DNA of 64,000 nt, taken from NCBI RefSeq assembly GCF_022682495.2, contig NC_071397.1:9949082-10013081 (forward strand). The letters are read 5' to 3'. A model generated the notes under the pieces. The model saw nothing but the letters and a program-made list of their open reading frames with translations, was not told the origin of the DNA and did not search any database. The translations under genes were made by a program, and so were the position numbers. The number at the start of each line of letters is the position of its first letter. The stretch's first letter is position 1. Source of the DNA: Desmodus rotundus (taxonomy: Eukaryota > Chordata > Mammalia > Chiroptera > Phyllostomidae). Below, piece after piece: positions 54,001 to 64,000 of this stretch.

Positions 54001-57000
54001 AGTACAAGCAAGAATTGAAGGTGGCTTGAACTTGGATGGCAATGGGAATGGTTAAGATATGGATGGAACTGAGATTTATTTTGGAGGGAGAGCTGACAGA
54101 ATCTATAATTGGTTTGGTATGGAGCAGTAAGGGAGAGGAAAGCACTAAGAATGTCTTTTAGGTTGTTGGCATGAAAATTATAGGATAATAGTGCCATTCA
54201 TTGAGGGGGGTAACACCGGAGAAAGGAAAAGTTAGAGGGAGGTGGAACACAATCATTAGTTTAGTTTAGGATATATTGACTTGGAGGTGTCTATGAGAAA
54301 AATGAAGTAGAAATGAGTAGTAGTCTCTTGGATATTTAGGTTTGGAACTCAAAAAAATCATTTGAGCTAGAATACAAAACTGGAAGGTGTCAGCATGGTA
54401 TTTCAGCATAAAACTGGATAAAATGACCTACGAAGACAGCAGAATTCTGGAAAACTTAGCTAGGACTGCGCCCTGAAGAACTAAAATAGTTAAAGACCAG
54501 GTACAAGAGAATAGGAAGCAAAGGAGACCAATCAACAGCAGCCAGCATAATTGTATGAAAGGAAGTGTGACAGAAGCTAAAGGAAGGAACATTTTTAAGA
54601 GTCGGTGATTCCCTATATCAAATACTGATTTGAGAACTGAAATGTACAGGACCTTGTTCTAAACATGAACCCATAAAATGGTGTATATATGTTATAATAA
54701 AATTAGAAGCCAAGACTTGAGTGGGTTAAGGAGTAAATGCAAGAACATGAACACAGAGGGCCCTGAATACTAAGGGTTTGGGATTCCACTTTGTGGGCAG
54801 TGGGAAACGGCTAAAATTCTAGACGGTATCACGATTTGATCTATGCTTTACAAAACTCTAATAAGAGTAAAAACAGGCTGGAAAAGGAAGCTAAGAAAAT
54901 GGTTAGGAAGCTTCTTTAGGAGTCCATGAAAATAAAAAACATAATAGAAATGGAAAAGTTGAGTTTTTACCTTGCAGTTTGAAGAGGAGTTTGAGTACAA
55001 TGATACTTTTTCTGGGCTCTTGGATTTTTCTGCTTTCCCAGGCTTCTCTGTGTGCTCCTTACTGTCATTTGAAGACTTCTGGGATTTATCCAAAATGTTA
55101 ATTCCCAAGATCTGAGCCACTTTGTCCAGTTCAGATTGCTTCTTTTCGGCCTCTTCTGCCTCTTGTCTAAGTTCTGCAATATCCTTCATAATGTTATCCT
55201 GAAGCCGACTCACTTCCACCAGAAGTGGGTCTTTGTGGCCATCCTTCTCCCTCCGTTTCTTGCGTAGCATTTCCCCTAAGTAGTTAAATGTCAATAGGAA
55301 GAAACACAAGGAAACTAAATTAAGACAAATGATTTTTCTGTCATGAGTAATAATCTTTCAAGACTTTTGGTCACAAAATATTTTCCCATAAAACTTTTTA
55401 AAAGCAAGTGGAACTCTCCATCCACATGGGCTGGTTTAGGTGAAGCTTCCATGGAGGTAAAGGATGAGTGACTACATTATCTTTCATGTAGGGGTTATTA
55501 GCTAATGATCTACAGAAAGGCTTCAGGGCCTCCATGAATCCCCAAAATAGTATATACAAGTTTGTGTGCCTGTATCCTCCAAAAAAATTATAGATGTTGT
55601 AACTATGAATCCAGTGGCTGTCCTCTTCAGAGAAGCAAAGAATTATTCAGAGGGCAAGTCAGTCACATATTTGATTTTATCTGATTTAAGGACTCTTCAC
55701 CATTGCCTACATTTGAGTTTTAAGTTTTGCCTCAAGCTCACCTACTATTATCTCCTATCCAAATGACGAGTGCTCAAGAATTAATACTCACAGGAGTAAA
55801 AATGAAGATTCTGATCCCTAAATAGTCTAAACCCAAACAGAAGAAATGATATGTTCTCCCACTCTCTGTTTTTCCATGCTATCACCAAGTTGTAGTATTT
55901 AGGAAACTTGTTATATTATTTCCTTGGGATATATGTTAATTCTTAAAAGCACAGATGAAGAGAAGGAATCAAAAGAGGTATCATGGAACATCTTTTCGGG
56001 GCAAAAAGTCCTCAAAAACTGATGGGGACATATCAAAAGGACACCAGAGTCAACTTAAAGTGGTCCCACTGGACAAATCTGGGGTGTTTTAAGCATGAAA
56101 ATAAATAATGGGACCTGGCTGGTGTGGCTCAGTGGGTCGAGCACCAGCCTGTGAATCAAAAGGTCACCAGTTTGATTCCCAGTCAGGGCATGTGCCTGGG
56201 TTGTGGGCCAGGTCCCTAGTGGGAGGTGCGAGAGGCAACCATTCGTTGATGTTTTTCTCCCTCTTTCTCCTTCCCCTCCCCTCTCTCTAGAAATAAATAA
56301 AATATTTTTTTCAAAAAAGAAAAGAAATAATGGAACCATTTATTATAATCTACTGAAGAATCCATGAGTTCATACTGATATAAATGGATAAATAAATGGA
56401 GGCACAGGGGTAGGTAGAAAGCTCCTCCTTACAACAGAAGGCCAATAAAGATAGAATGATGAAATTAGAAAATCACTATTTACCAACCATCATAGTAACA
56501 ATTCATTCAGGCAATCAATGAATGCTAAAACTAGTAAGCCCTAAGTTTGAGGAGCAAGTGAATATTTACATAGTTTCAAAGTGTCTCCCCTATAAGATAC
56601 TTACTAATTAAAAAGGGTAAAATAGTAACTTTACAATGGAGAAACCTGGCAGACACCACCTTAACCAAATGATCAAAGTTGACATCACCAGTAATGGGAC
56701 AAATTAACACTTGATATGAACTCAGCATCACTTCTGTGATGTTCCTGCCAAAAATTCATAACCTGAATTGAATAAGGAAACATCAGACAAACCAAAATTA
56801 AAGGACATTCTACAAAATATGTGACTTCTTTTTAAAAAATATATTTATTGATTTTTAGAGAGAGAGGAAGGGAGAGAGAGAAACATTGATGTAAGAGAGA
56901 AACATCAATTGACTGCCTCCCACACACGCCCCAACTGGGGATCGTACTCACAACCTTTTTGGTATATGGGATGACACTCCAACCAACTGAGCCACCTGGC

Positions 57001-60000
57001 CAGGGCCATTTCTCTTCTAAAATGTCAATGTCATGAAATATAAATATTCAGAAATTCAGTTATAGATTAAAGGAGACTAAAAGAACTGAATGCAATACAT
57101 AATCTTGCATTTTCTTTTGTGGTAAGACATTATTTGGACAACTGGTGAAATATAAATAATATCAGTAGACTAGAATATTACTGTTAATTTCCTAATTTTG
57201 GTAAATGTACTATGGTTATGCAAGTCAATTTTTTTGTTGTTAGTAGACAGACACTGAAGTATTTAGGAGTAAAGGAGCATCATATTTACAACTTACTTTT
57301 AAAGGCATCAGGAAAAATTACACACATACACAGACTGAGAGCGAAAACAGAAGAGATACAGCAAATGCAGTAAAATGCTAATAATCATGGAGAATATCTG
57401 AGAATTATTTACACTATGATTGCAACTTTTCTATTAGTCTTAATTATCTCAAAATTTTTTTTAAAGTGTGACTTCAGGTCATGGACCTGTCTGAGGTTCC
57501 CCAAAGCTCTTCATTTGGGTCACTTACTCAAGTTACTACAAAAAGGCAGTCATGCAAAGGACTGTCTGATACCTTGTTGTTTATGAAGTCGCTCCAACTC
57601 GGTCCTGAGATAGTACATCTTCTTCTGGCGAGCTTCCCGGTCACTCTTTAGCTTTTCCCTCTCTTTAATAACCTGCAAAGTACAAAATGATTAAGAGAAT
57701 GCTTCAGCCTCCAACATCCTCCCTTTCCTACTGCATTCGTTCATAAGCCCTCATGCTAGATAATACCTGAATGCAAGAATCTAAATGCTTGTACACTGAG
57801 GCTCTGACTTTATAGTGAAGGTGGTATTTCATTCTAATCCAAGTTCCAGAATAGAATAATCCTCTCTAGAGCTACAAGGCCCAAAAAGTATTATTTTGAC
57901 ATGGAAAGCACTGAACTATTAATTTTAATGCTACTGACAGCAACTGTTAAGTGATTCTAAGCCCAAAGGGAGCCACCTAGAAGAAAATGAGTATGTGTTA
58001 TGGGTGAAGCAGTGTTAGCTGTATTACATATTATTTTATTTAATCCTTATGACATTATCTCTGTTTTACAGTAAGAAAATCGAAGTTGTGAAAGATTAAG
58101 TAACATATTCAAGGTCATTTAGTAAGAGTTTAAAATCCAGGTTTAAGTGACCTAAAACTCATGATTTTTCCATTATATTACTATGACCTAATGAAAAACA
58201 AAAATGACTTGTCTATAATGGGCAAGTATGAAAAACTTATTATCAGCCCTGACTTAAGTGCTAGGTTCTTAAAGGGAAAGAGCCCAGTCTCTAGTGTCTC
58301 TTCAGTTAGGTTTTGTCTTTTTGAACCTACCCTTCTTTCCCAAAAGATTTCAACATAATGAAAGATAGATTTTTTTTTTAGTCTTCTCAAAAATAAGCTA
58401 AATTTCTCCGAAACTGGAAAAAAAATGGGATTGGCCCTCTAATTTTTCCTTTTTTTTTCCTCCTTAGGTCTTATTTTATTAGCAAATCAAATTTATACCT
58501 GATATTTCTATGTTCCTAAACAAAGTGAATTATTAGTTATAAGAAGTTGGCTTAAAATTAACAGTATGTATTTTTCCATTCAAAATTCTTGTATTTAGTA
58601 TTGCATGTCCCTACATAATTTTTACCTGCTGCCCTAAAATATCTAGAATTACTGTATCTTTTTTTTTTTTTAAGATTTTATTTATTTATTTTTAGAGAGA
58701 AGGGAAGGGAGGGGGGAAGAAGGAAGGAAAGATCAATGTGTGGTTGCCTTCTTGTGGCCCTCACTGGGGACCTGGCCTGCAACCCAGGCATGTGCCCTGA
58801 CTGGGAATTGAACTAGTGACCCTTTGGTTCACAGCCTGTGCTCAATCCACTGAGCTATACCAGCCAGGGTGAATTACTGTATCTTTAACCCAGCCTCTGC
58901 TCCCTTCCTACAGCCTGGGAACCCAGTAACAGTATAAAAACTACTTTAAAAAAGTCATAAAAATGTTATTCCTGGACTCTAAAATAAACTAGTATAAGAA
59001 ATAGCTAATAACTAGCTATTAATTAATATTCAATTGCCAAGCAACTAGTTATTAGCTATTAACCCCCATAATCACTACAGGAAAAGGACCCAAAACTTAC
59101 TGGGATGAAATATTTTTTTGATTCTCCTTCATACAACCCAATTTTGGTTCCTTACTCCCTGATGAGGTCATATTGAAGACTTCAATGCTCCCAGCTCCTA
59201 TCCATAGTGTTCTAAAGCAAATAATTTGAATAGAGAAATAAACTTAAATAAGAAAAAAGAAGTCTAGCAATCACAGTGGGACCTAGAGCCAGACTTTAGT
59301 CTTAATGATAAAAGATGAGAAAAACAGAGGGGACACATACATTACTTTGGGTGATGACAGCAGCCTCCAAAGAACTTAAAGTAAAAGGGCCTTAAAGCTT
59401 TTCAGCTCCCTCTAAAAGACAAATACAAATTTATGTTAAAAGACTCAGGCACAGGATCCCCAAAGCTAGTATTTACCTTCTGCTTCTGGGAAGCACGATT
59501 CTTCTCATCAGAGATCTTTTCTGGATTATATCGTATGAGCGACGGGATGGACACCTGGATAGGCACTTGGGCAGTAGGAATTGAGCTTAGCACTGACTCC
59601 TCCTGCTTGGGCTCAGCAGGAGTCACAGTGGGGATCACACGGAGATTGGGACGGCTACGAGTAGCTTGCTTGGTAACTGGCATTACCCTGTGTGGTTCAG
59701 GCAGAGGGTGCTTTGACGGTTGAGAGGTGGGGTACATGGGCCATCTCGAGGCTGCATATGCCATGTAGTGCCTATAGGCATCAAAAGAAGCAGGAGGAAT
59801 GGCAGGTCCCTGGTAGTTTGAAGGTATCCGAGCTGCAGCAAACTGAGAGGCCCTTGGCACATGAAACTGAGATAAAGAAGCAGGGTGTGAAAGTCTAATT
59901 GGGGCAGATGGGGCTGATGGCAATAGGCATCTGACCGCCACAGATGACTGAAACCCAGGGCCAACCACCTCTGGTCCTGCAATATGACCCACTGGATGGT

Positions 60001-62907
60001 CAGATTTTAGGAACGGGGGGCTGTTTTTTGTGAGCAGGTAAGGATCCACAGGGGAGACTGGATGTGGATGGGACACCTCTGGGGAGTGAGTATTGCTATG
60101 GTGTGCGTCCCTGCTCTCCAATTTGTGAGGATCTGAGGAACACCGATCAGCTGAGAAATGGCGGTCAACTGAGGAACAGCGGTCTGCTGAAAAGTGCCGG
60201 TCAACTGAGGAACGGCGGTCAGTGGAGGAACGTGATGGTTTCTTGCCATGGAGTCGTTCCTGGGTGCGTGCAGCCAGTTTACTAATCTCCGTTACCCCAA
60301 TATCCAGGCCTATGGTCTTGAGCAAGTCATGAATCTTGGCATATTCTGGATTGGTTTCTTCTATTGATTCCAGCTTTACAGCTGGAGCTGAAGAGGACAG
60401 GGAGCTTGCCCTCTGCCTCATAACTTCACTCTCAGAGCCCCCAAGGGGCTTTGGTGGAGATTCTGCCTTTAAGTCCTCTTCTTCATCTCCGTAGAGAAAT
60501 TTCTCCTCATCTTCAATGTCAGGGAAGCTACGTCGTCTTTTTTCCTGCGTACTGGTAGAATCTGCCAACATGCTGAGAATACGGGAAAAACCACTGCCAT
60601 CCTGGGTAGCTCTCTCATGGGGCAGCAAGAAGTCTGTGTGTCGCTCAGGTCCCTCAGCCTTCATATCCAATTTCTCTTTGTGGCACAGAAAACTTCCAAA
60701 CTTCTCTCTGAGAGGACTATTGTCTTTGGGCATCCCAGGGAGGGGACCCCATTGGTAGAGGTTGCCCTGAGGTTCCTTCAGGTTAGGGTCTACCATAGTC
60801 CCCTTGTTTTCAATCTCTGAAGCAAAAGCAGCAATAGCACCACTCAGTGGAACAGACGGGTGTCCAGAGTAGAGAGAGTGATCCTGGCTGGAGCTGGTAT
60901 TGCTGGAAAAACTCTCAAGCTGAAAAGACAAACACAATCAATTTGGTCTCTATGCAGAAACTCAGAAAACTAGTGATTGAGATAACTATTTAGATGCTTT
61001 GTTATTCTTTAATAGGGGAAAGATAAGTATGGATAAAGGAAAGGTATAGTATCCTTAGTCAGGTAGGTTCAAGATTTGGGCCCCCATCTTCCAGATGGTT
61101 CTGCTATGGCAAAGAGAAACAGGAAATAAGGCAGACTGGATTGAATCTTCACTTTTGCCCATTCGTTGTGGTCCTTATCAAGAAATTTGAATTCAATAGA
61201 ACTTTATAGAGATGTCCTAGCTTACTTATTTTCTATGAATTCCCAAAGAAAAAAACACATAAAAGTAGAGCTGCTTTGGCTGAAGTGGAGTTAGGAAACT
61301 CAAAGACTAATTGATCAGCCTGACCTTGTTTCCCTAAGTGCCCATAGAAACCTCTTCAGAAACCTCTAGATCTTAAAAAGAGACAGCTAAAAACCAGTGC
61401 TCATGTCTGATCATCTTTTCAGGTGAGAAAAAAAATACCAAGGCCAGAGAGAGATGGGGCAGGGGCTGGGTAGAGGTGGGCAAAGCAGGGGCGAAATGGA
61501 GGACATCTGTAATAGTGTCAACAATAAAAATAAAGTTTAAAAATATTCCCTTGATGGTGGTGTTCTGTGGACTGAGTGCCAGCCTGTGAACTGGAAGGTC
61601 GTCAGTTCAAATCCCAGTCAGGGCACATACCTGAATTACGGGCCAGGTCCCCAGGTGTGCAAGACGCAACCAATTGATGTATTTCTCGCATATCGATGTT
61701 TCTCTCCCTCTCTTTCTCCCTCCCTTCCACTCTCTCTAAAAATAAATAAAATCTTTAAAAATATGTGTGTATATGTGTGTGTATATGCACACCAAGGCTC
61801 AGAATAGTGAAGTGACTTGTCTAAAAATCACGTAACAAGTTGATGGCAGAGGTGGGCCCAGAATCAGAATTATGTGATTTCTGGTCTAGTGTCCTACCAC
61901 TCATACATTTTGTCTTCTCTCTAAAGAGATGAGGAAAATTGAGATCATTTTCCTTTGCCCTTCAAGTTTCATTTCCAAGGAACTCATAATCAAAGATTCC
62001 TACAGGAGTACTTAATTTAGAGAAATAGCTACAATAGTCTCCAAAATGTCTGTTAGGAAACCTAATAAATGACAATAGAAGCCCTCTACTGATGCATTAT
62101 GAGACCTAGTTTCCTTTGGGGAGTTATGGAAAGTGCAGATCATAGGCTTAACAATGTTGGTCTAGCATATATTACAAAGATACATTTGGGACACAGCACC
62201 CAGATAGGTAACCAGGCTTTAAGATATTAAAGGAATTAGCAAGAGACCATAGCAGAAACGTAGCACAGACCTGCACAGACGGCTCCATGTCCACCTCAAT
62301 CCGCTTCTTCAGAATTGATTTCTTGGGCATCACAGATACTTCCTCAGGCTGATGTAAAGAATATCCCGGCTCCGATGCTGTTAGAACACCTGACAATCCA
62401 GGTATGGGACAGCTTGTGCCACCATCAACTCCCACCAGCTCCTGACCCAAGCTCCTACTTCGTTCTTCCTCTTCCTCTCGCTTTCTCCTGGCAAGGTCTA
62501 GCTCTCTAAACTCAGGGTCTAGAAACCTAGGGCTTGGGCTCCGTCTACGCTGTCGATAGTTGCGGGTTCCTGATGTAAAACTTGGGTGATCACTTCCCAT
62601 GCTGTGTATTTTCTCTGTGTCATCATAACGGGGCCGTTTGGCCTCCCGGCTCCTCTCCTCGGGTCGTACAGAGTAGGAGCCTTTGAGTTTGTCTCTACTC
62701 CGTTCTGTTCCATGCAACATCTCATCGTGACAACTGACGTGAGGGCTATAGTCAGAACGATGCAGGAAAGTCTCTCTTGTTCGGTAGTCCTCATCAAGCT
62801 GTCCCAAAAAGGGACTGAGAGGCCCTTCCTCCCGGGAAATGTATCTTTCAAGACCTCGAGAGCATTGGGAGCTTCGCGTGAAGACAGAATCATCAGTCAA
62901 GTCATCC
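44762..62907 (-). CDS. ZNF318: zinc finger protein 318, C-terminal 2,075 residues (eight exons)
   Basis: ZNF318 is a large nuclear protein with two matrin/U1-type zinc fingers. In mouse, Zfp318 is needed for IgD expression through alternative Ighm/Ighd RNA processing, and the TZF form acts with the androgen receptor. Exons in coding order: 62907-62271, 60919-59477, 57672-57573, 55275-54971, 50343-50140, 49683-49584, 48464-48346, 48082-44762. Phases agree at every junction. Seen in order: an RS/RRRSPSPRF region, a basic KKSILKKRIEVD motif, a Ser/Pro-rich part, a charged coiled-coil region, two zinc fingers (CKDCNTICG...HMHNKKH and YCQLCEEFLGDP...HVKGHQH), a Lys/Glu-rich stretch, a Pro run and a long acidic tail ending SSVHN. 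Human ZNF318 has about 2,279 residues, so ~200 N-terminal codons lie beyond the window. No damage is seen. Confidence 0.95.
48346..48464 (-). CDS. ZNF318: ZNF318 exon with second zinc finger
   Basis: (G)SEFLIPITGYYCQLCEEFLG...GEQHVKGHQHNEKYK. C-x2-C and the later His residues give a U1-like finger. Acceptor TTCTTCCAG, donor AAG|GTTGGT. Confidence 0.94.
48465..49583 (-). other. ZNF318: ZNF318 intron with VES
   Basis: A 1.1-kb intron; contains a full plus-strand VES (48797-49005) and no other feature recognised. Confidence 0.85.
48797..49005 (+). mobile_element. VES SINE (antisense in ZNF318 intron)
   Basis: CCCTGGCTGGTGTGGCTCAG to AAAATAAATAAATAAAATC with an A-rich tail. Confidence 0.93.
49584..49683 (-). 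CDS. ZNF318: ZNF318 100-bp exon
   Basis: TLDPYNRPWASKTQSEAKQD...TVPAK and one base of Gly. It links the two zinc-finger exons. Acceptor TTGCAAATAG, donor AAG|GTATGT. Confidence 0.94.
50140..50343 (-). CDS. ZNF318: ZNF318 exon with first zinc finger
   Basis: DSKINNENSHTKSPKTAESP...YEYYDAGNHWCKDCNTICG, then MFDFFTHMHNKKHTQ: C-x2-C and H-x5-H spacing of a matrin-type finger. Acceptor CCCCTGTAG, donor CAG|GTAAGT. 204 bp, symmetric phase 0, so skipping would keep frame. Confidence 0.94.
50975..51198 (-). mobile_element. VES SINE (sense in ZNF318 intron)
   Basis: AAAGATTTATTTATATTTTA to GAGCCACACCAGCTAGGGC in reverse orientation. Confidence 0.9.
51690..51888 (-). mobile_element. VES SINE (sense in ZNF318 intron)
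   Basis: TTTATTTATTTATTTTTAGA to AAGCCACACCAGCCAGGGC in reverse orientation; preceded by an AT microsatellite (TATATATATATAT, ~51669). Confidence 0.92.
53100..53297 (+). mobile_element. VES SINE (antisense in ZNF318 intron)
   Basis: GTGCTGGCTTGTGTGGCTCA to CTAAACATAAATAAAAAAG. The words AAGAGTGCTAAAGAA stand on both sides, a clear target-site duplication. Confidence 0.93.
54971..55275 (-). CDS. ZNF318: ZNF318 exon, coiled-coil part 2
   Basis: (G)EMLRKKRREKDGHKDPLLVE, then IMKDIAELRQEAEEAEKKQS and ELDKVAQILGINI, a charged helix likely to form a coiled coil. Ends SNSSSNCK at AAG|GTAAAA. Acceptor AACTACTTAG. Confidence 0.94.
56112..56322 (+). mobile_element. VES SINE (antisense in ZNF318 intron)
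   Basis: GACCTGGCTGGTGTGGCTCA to CTCTCTAGAAATAAATAAAA. AAATAATGG before and AAATAATGG after form the target duplication. Confidence 0.93.
56835..57008 (-). mobile_element. VES SINE, diverged subfamily
   Basis: Reverse complement with head GGCCCTGGCCAGGTGGCTCA and a body with two near-identical AGAAACAT(C/T)(A/G)AT words. It resembles the 40,795 copy more than the others. Confidence 0.88.
57573..57672 (-). CDS. ZNF318: ZNF318 exon, coiled-coil part 1
   Basis: VIKEREKLKSDREARQKKMY, then YLRTELERLHKQQ and one base of Gly; strongly charged helix. Acceptor TACTTTGCAG, donor AAG|GTATCA. Confidence 0.94.
57673..59476 (-). other. ZNF318: ZNF318 intron with VES
   Basis: A 1.8-kb intron with a MIR-like piece (~58000-58160: TTATCTCTGTTTTACAGTAA) and a VES (58665-58869, minus). 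Confidence 0.85.
58665..58869 (-). mobile_element. VES SINE (sense in ZNF318 intron)
   Basis: TAAGATTTTATTTATTTATT to TGAGCTATACCAGCCAGGGT in reverse orientation; GAATTACTGTATCTTT on both sides is a long target duplication. Confidence 0.94.
59477..60919 (-). CDS. ZNF318: ZNF318 1,443-bp exon (481 codons)
   Basis: LESFSSNTSSSQDHSLYSGH...RASQKQK. Acceptor TTTGTCTTTTCAG, donor AAG|GTAAAT; phase 0 on both sides. It contains an acidic patch (EDEEKFLYGDEEEDLKAE), a short tandem repeat SSVDRHFSADRC (two units) and a Pro/His-rich part. It follows VQ of the exon to its right. Confidence 0.95.
60140..60211 (-). repeat. ZNF318: coding tandem repeat, 2 x 36 bp
   Basis: Units 60176-60211 and 60140-60175 (minus strand) both encode SSVDRHFSADRC. 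Flanking half-units (SSTDRR before, SSD after) look like further decayed copies. Confidence 0.9.
60920..62270 (-). other. ZNF318: ZNF318 intron with VES
   Basis: A 1.35-kb intron. VES at ~61545-61762 (plus) with a TATGTGTGT-rich run after its tail; MIR-like piece ~61790-61905. Confidence 0.85.
61545..61762 (+). mobile_element. VES SINE, diverged head
   Basis: CTTGATGGTGGTGTTCTGTG to CTCTAAAAATAAATAAAATC; contains TCAGTTCAAATCCCAGTCAG. AGTTTAAAAATAT before and CTTTAAAAATAT after suggest the insertion site. Confidence 0.88.
62271..62907 (-). CDS. ZNF318: ZNF318 637-bp exon (most N-terminal exon visible)
   Basis: DDLTDDSVFTRSSQCSRGLE...MEPSVQ. Acceptor CTCTTTCCTCAG, donor CAG|GTCTGT. It has RNYRQRRRSPSPRFLDPEFR, an Arg/Glu-rich helix (LARRKREEEEERSRS) and the basic MPKKSILKKRIEVDME. 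Confidence 0.95.
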
Positions 62908-64000
62908 CTGAGGAAAGAGACACAACTTACTGAATACAATGGACTTGGAAAGAGCAAGACCAGACAAGAGTGACATTTGACAAGGATGCTATAGAATGCT
63001 TAGGACAAAAGACAATAATCATGAAGTCCAAGAACAAATATAAAAATAAATAAATACAAATATATACATATATACATATATATAATTTCCCCTCTCTTTC
63101 CCCAGGCAAGGTACAAGCAGCTTTAGCCTCTAACCAAGGGGAGATATTACTAATCTATACAGAAAGAGCTCTTAGGCTAACTGACTAGACTTTGGGGATA
63201 CAGAGTATCATACTAGGATTTGGGAGAAGTGAAAATACCACTACCAGTCTACAAAGAAAGAGCTCTGGATGACACAACTCCACACCAGATAAATTCTAGT
63301 TCTTTGCTACTAGAAGTGTTTTCTGAATCAGCAGCATCAGTATTGCCTGGGAACTTTCTCAGGCTCCACTGAGGCCTACTAAATTGGAATCTGCATTTTA
63401 AAAAGATCTCCAGGTGATCTGTATGCACCTTAAAATTTGAAAAACACCAGTCTAGATCATAGATTTTCAAGTTATGCTCCACAGAGATTCTGAACAGTAC
63501 TCAGGAGCTACCTGAAGGAAGGACATACTAGGAAAAGTGGAGTCTGCATGGCTCTGGGCCTTACCTTCTACCTCATTGAACCATCCTAGCCCCAACTTCA
63601 TCTGTTTACACAGTAAAGTTCTATATAATATCTTGCTTGGAAAAGGAGGATTTCACTGTGAGGGAAAAAAATGGGCATGATTTTCTCGTAAGTTTCAGAA
63701 GGTTCTCCAATGCTTTGTTTTGCTGGCTCACGTATTATAAAAACCATAAAACTTCTTCACAGCCTGTTTTGTTACTTTCTTTTCCTGCCTTGCCTAGATA
63801 GCCACATGTATTCTGCTAATACTGGGCCCAGGAAAGAGTTTGTAATGGTGTGGCTCACTGTGTATGTTTACTTTGCAGAAATAAAAAGGTCTTGGACCTT
63901 TGAGACATGAAGGTAAAAAACAGGATGGGACATCTGTCTTTTCAACTAAGAGCTCTATACCGCAACACAATAGTCTTCAACTTTTGGGGCATTATGGTCA
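62908..64000 (-). other. ZNF318: ZNF318 intron running off the window
   Basis: No exon recognised; the N-terminal exons must lie beyond base 64,000. Holds a TATATACATATA microsatellite (~63058-63083) and a MER5-like remnant (~63240-63455). Confidence 0.75.
63240..63455. repeat. MER5A-like remnant
   Basis: CTGAATCAGCAGCATCAGTA, GCCTGGGAACTT, GGAATCTGCATTTTAAAAAG and TCTCCAGGTGATCTGTATGC follow the MER5A consensus in order. Edges are approximate. Confidence 0.7.

Larger units (their letters stand above)
50344..54970 (-). other. ZNF318: large ZNF318 intron with three VES copies
   Basis: A 4.6-kb intron. VES at 50975-51198 (minus), 51690-51888 (minus) and 53100-53297 (plus); an L2/MIR-like piece near 53495-53650; and a diverged old repeat-like stretch near 53850-54350 that I cannot classify. 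No exon recognised. Confidence 0.8.
55276..57572 (-). other. ZNF318: ZNF318 intron with two VES copies
   Basis: A 2.3-kb intron with VES at 56112-56322 (plus) and 56835-57008 (minus, diverged subfamily). Nothing else recognised. Confidence 0.85.

Noticed and set aside
13613..61762. tRNA genes suggested by box A/B-like words (TGGCTCAGTGG, GGTTCGATTCC) in many places
   Set aside because: All are VES SINE heads with the C/T-rich body and A-rich tail; none folds as a bare tRNA with proper ends.
1..64000. Search for CRISPR arrays, phage, integron or operon structures
   Set aside because: The window is vertebrate DNA; the repeats are dispersed retroelements and microsatellites without regular spacing.

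Overview
This is mammalian nuclear DNA, almost certainly from a bat. Genes are split into exons by GT-AG introns and MIR, L1 and MER5-type repeats are present. About eighteen copies of a tRNA-derived SINE have the head CTGGTGTGGCTCAGTGGA and the tail CTCTAAAAATAAATAAATAAA, which fits the chiropteran VES family. The exact family and species cannot be fixed; a yangochiropteran (perhaps phyllostomid-like) bat is my inference from the SINE body.

The gene order TTBK1(+) - SLC22A7(+) - CRIP3(-) - ZNF318(-) is that of human chromosome 6p21.1. (1) 1-10,970: 3' part of TTBK1, namely a long intron, the large poly-Glu exon (5523-7063), the terminal coding exon (7704-8091) and a ~2.9 kb 3'UTR ending at an ATTAAA (10945). 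(2) 14,322-19,583: complete SLC22A7 (organic anion transporter OAT2), ten coding exons whose lengths sum to exactly 546 codons plus stop. (3) 20,583-23,050 (-): complete CRIP3, eight coding exons, 203 aa, two LIM domains; it converges on SLC22A7. (4) 23,200-43,670: AT-rich intergenic DNA with nested L1 copies, a mariner remnant, a TA-flanked MITE, many VES copies and a structurally complete HAL1 (ORF1-only half-L1) with an 11-bp target-site duplication. (5) 43,690-beyond 64,000 (-): ZNF318, eight 3' coding exons (2,075 codons), 3'UTR and introns rich in VES; the first ~200 codons lie past the right edge.

The four genes are neighbours and not an operon. TTBK1 is a neuronal kinase (only its disordered tail is here). 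SLC22A7 is a liver and kidney transporter. CRIP3 is a small LIM protein. ZNF318 is a nuclear matrin-type zinc-finger protein known for controlling IgD expression in B cells. Base composition changes sharply near 23.3 kb from GC-rich, gene-dense DNA to AT-rich, L1-rich DNA.

I see no bacterial-type system, CRISPR array, rRNA or functional tRNA. The most unusual observations are a 301-bp templated duplication that interrupts a VES copy, a near-perfect hairpin made by a local template switch inside an L1, the intact HAL1, and unassigned exon-like segments at 38,948-39,102 and ~40,100-40,206 (minus) and 35,816-35,894 (plus).
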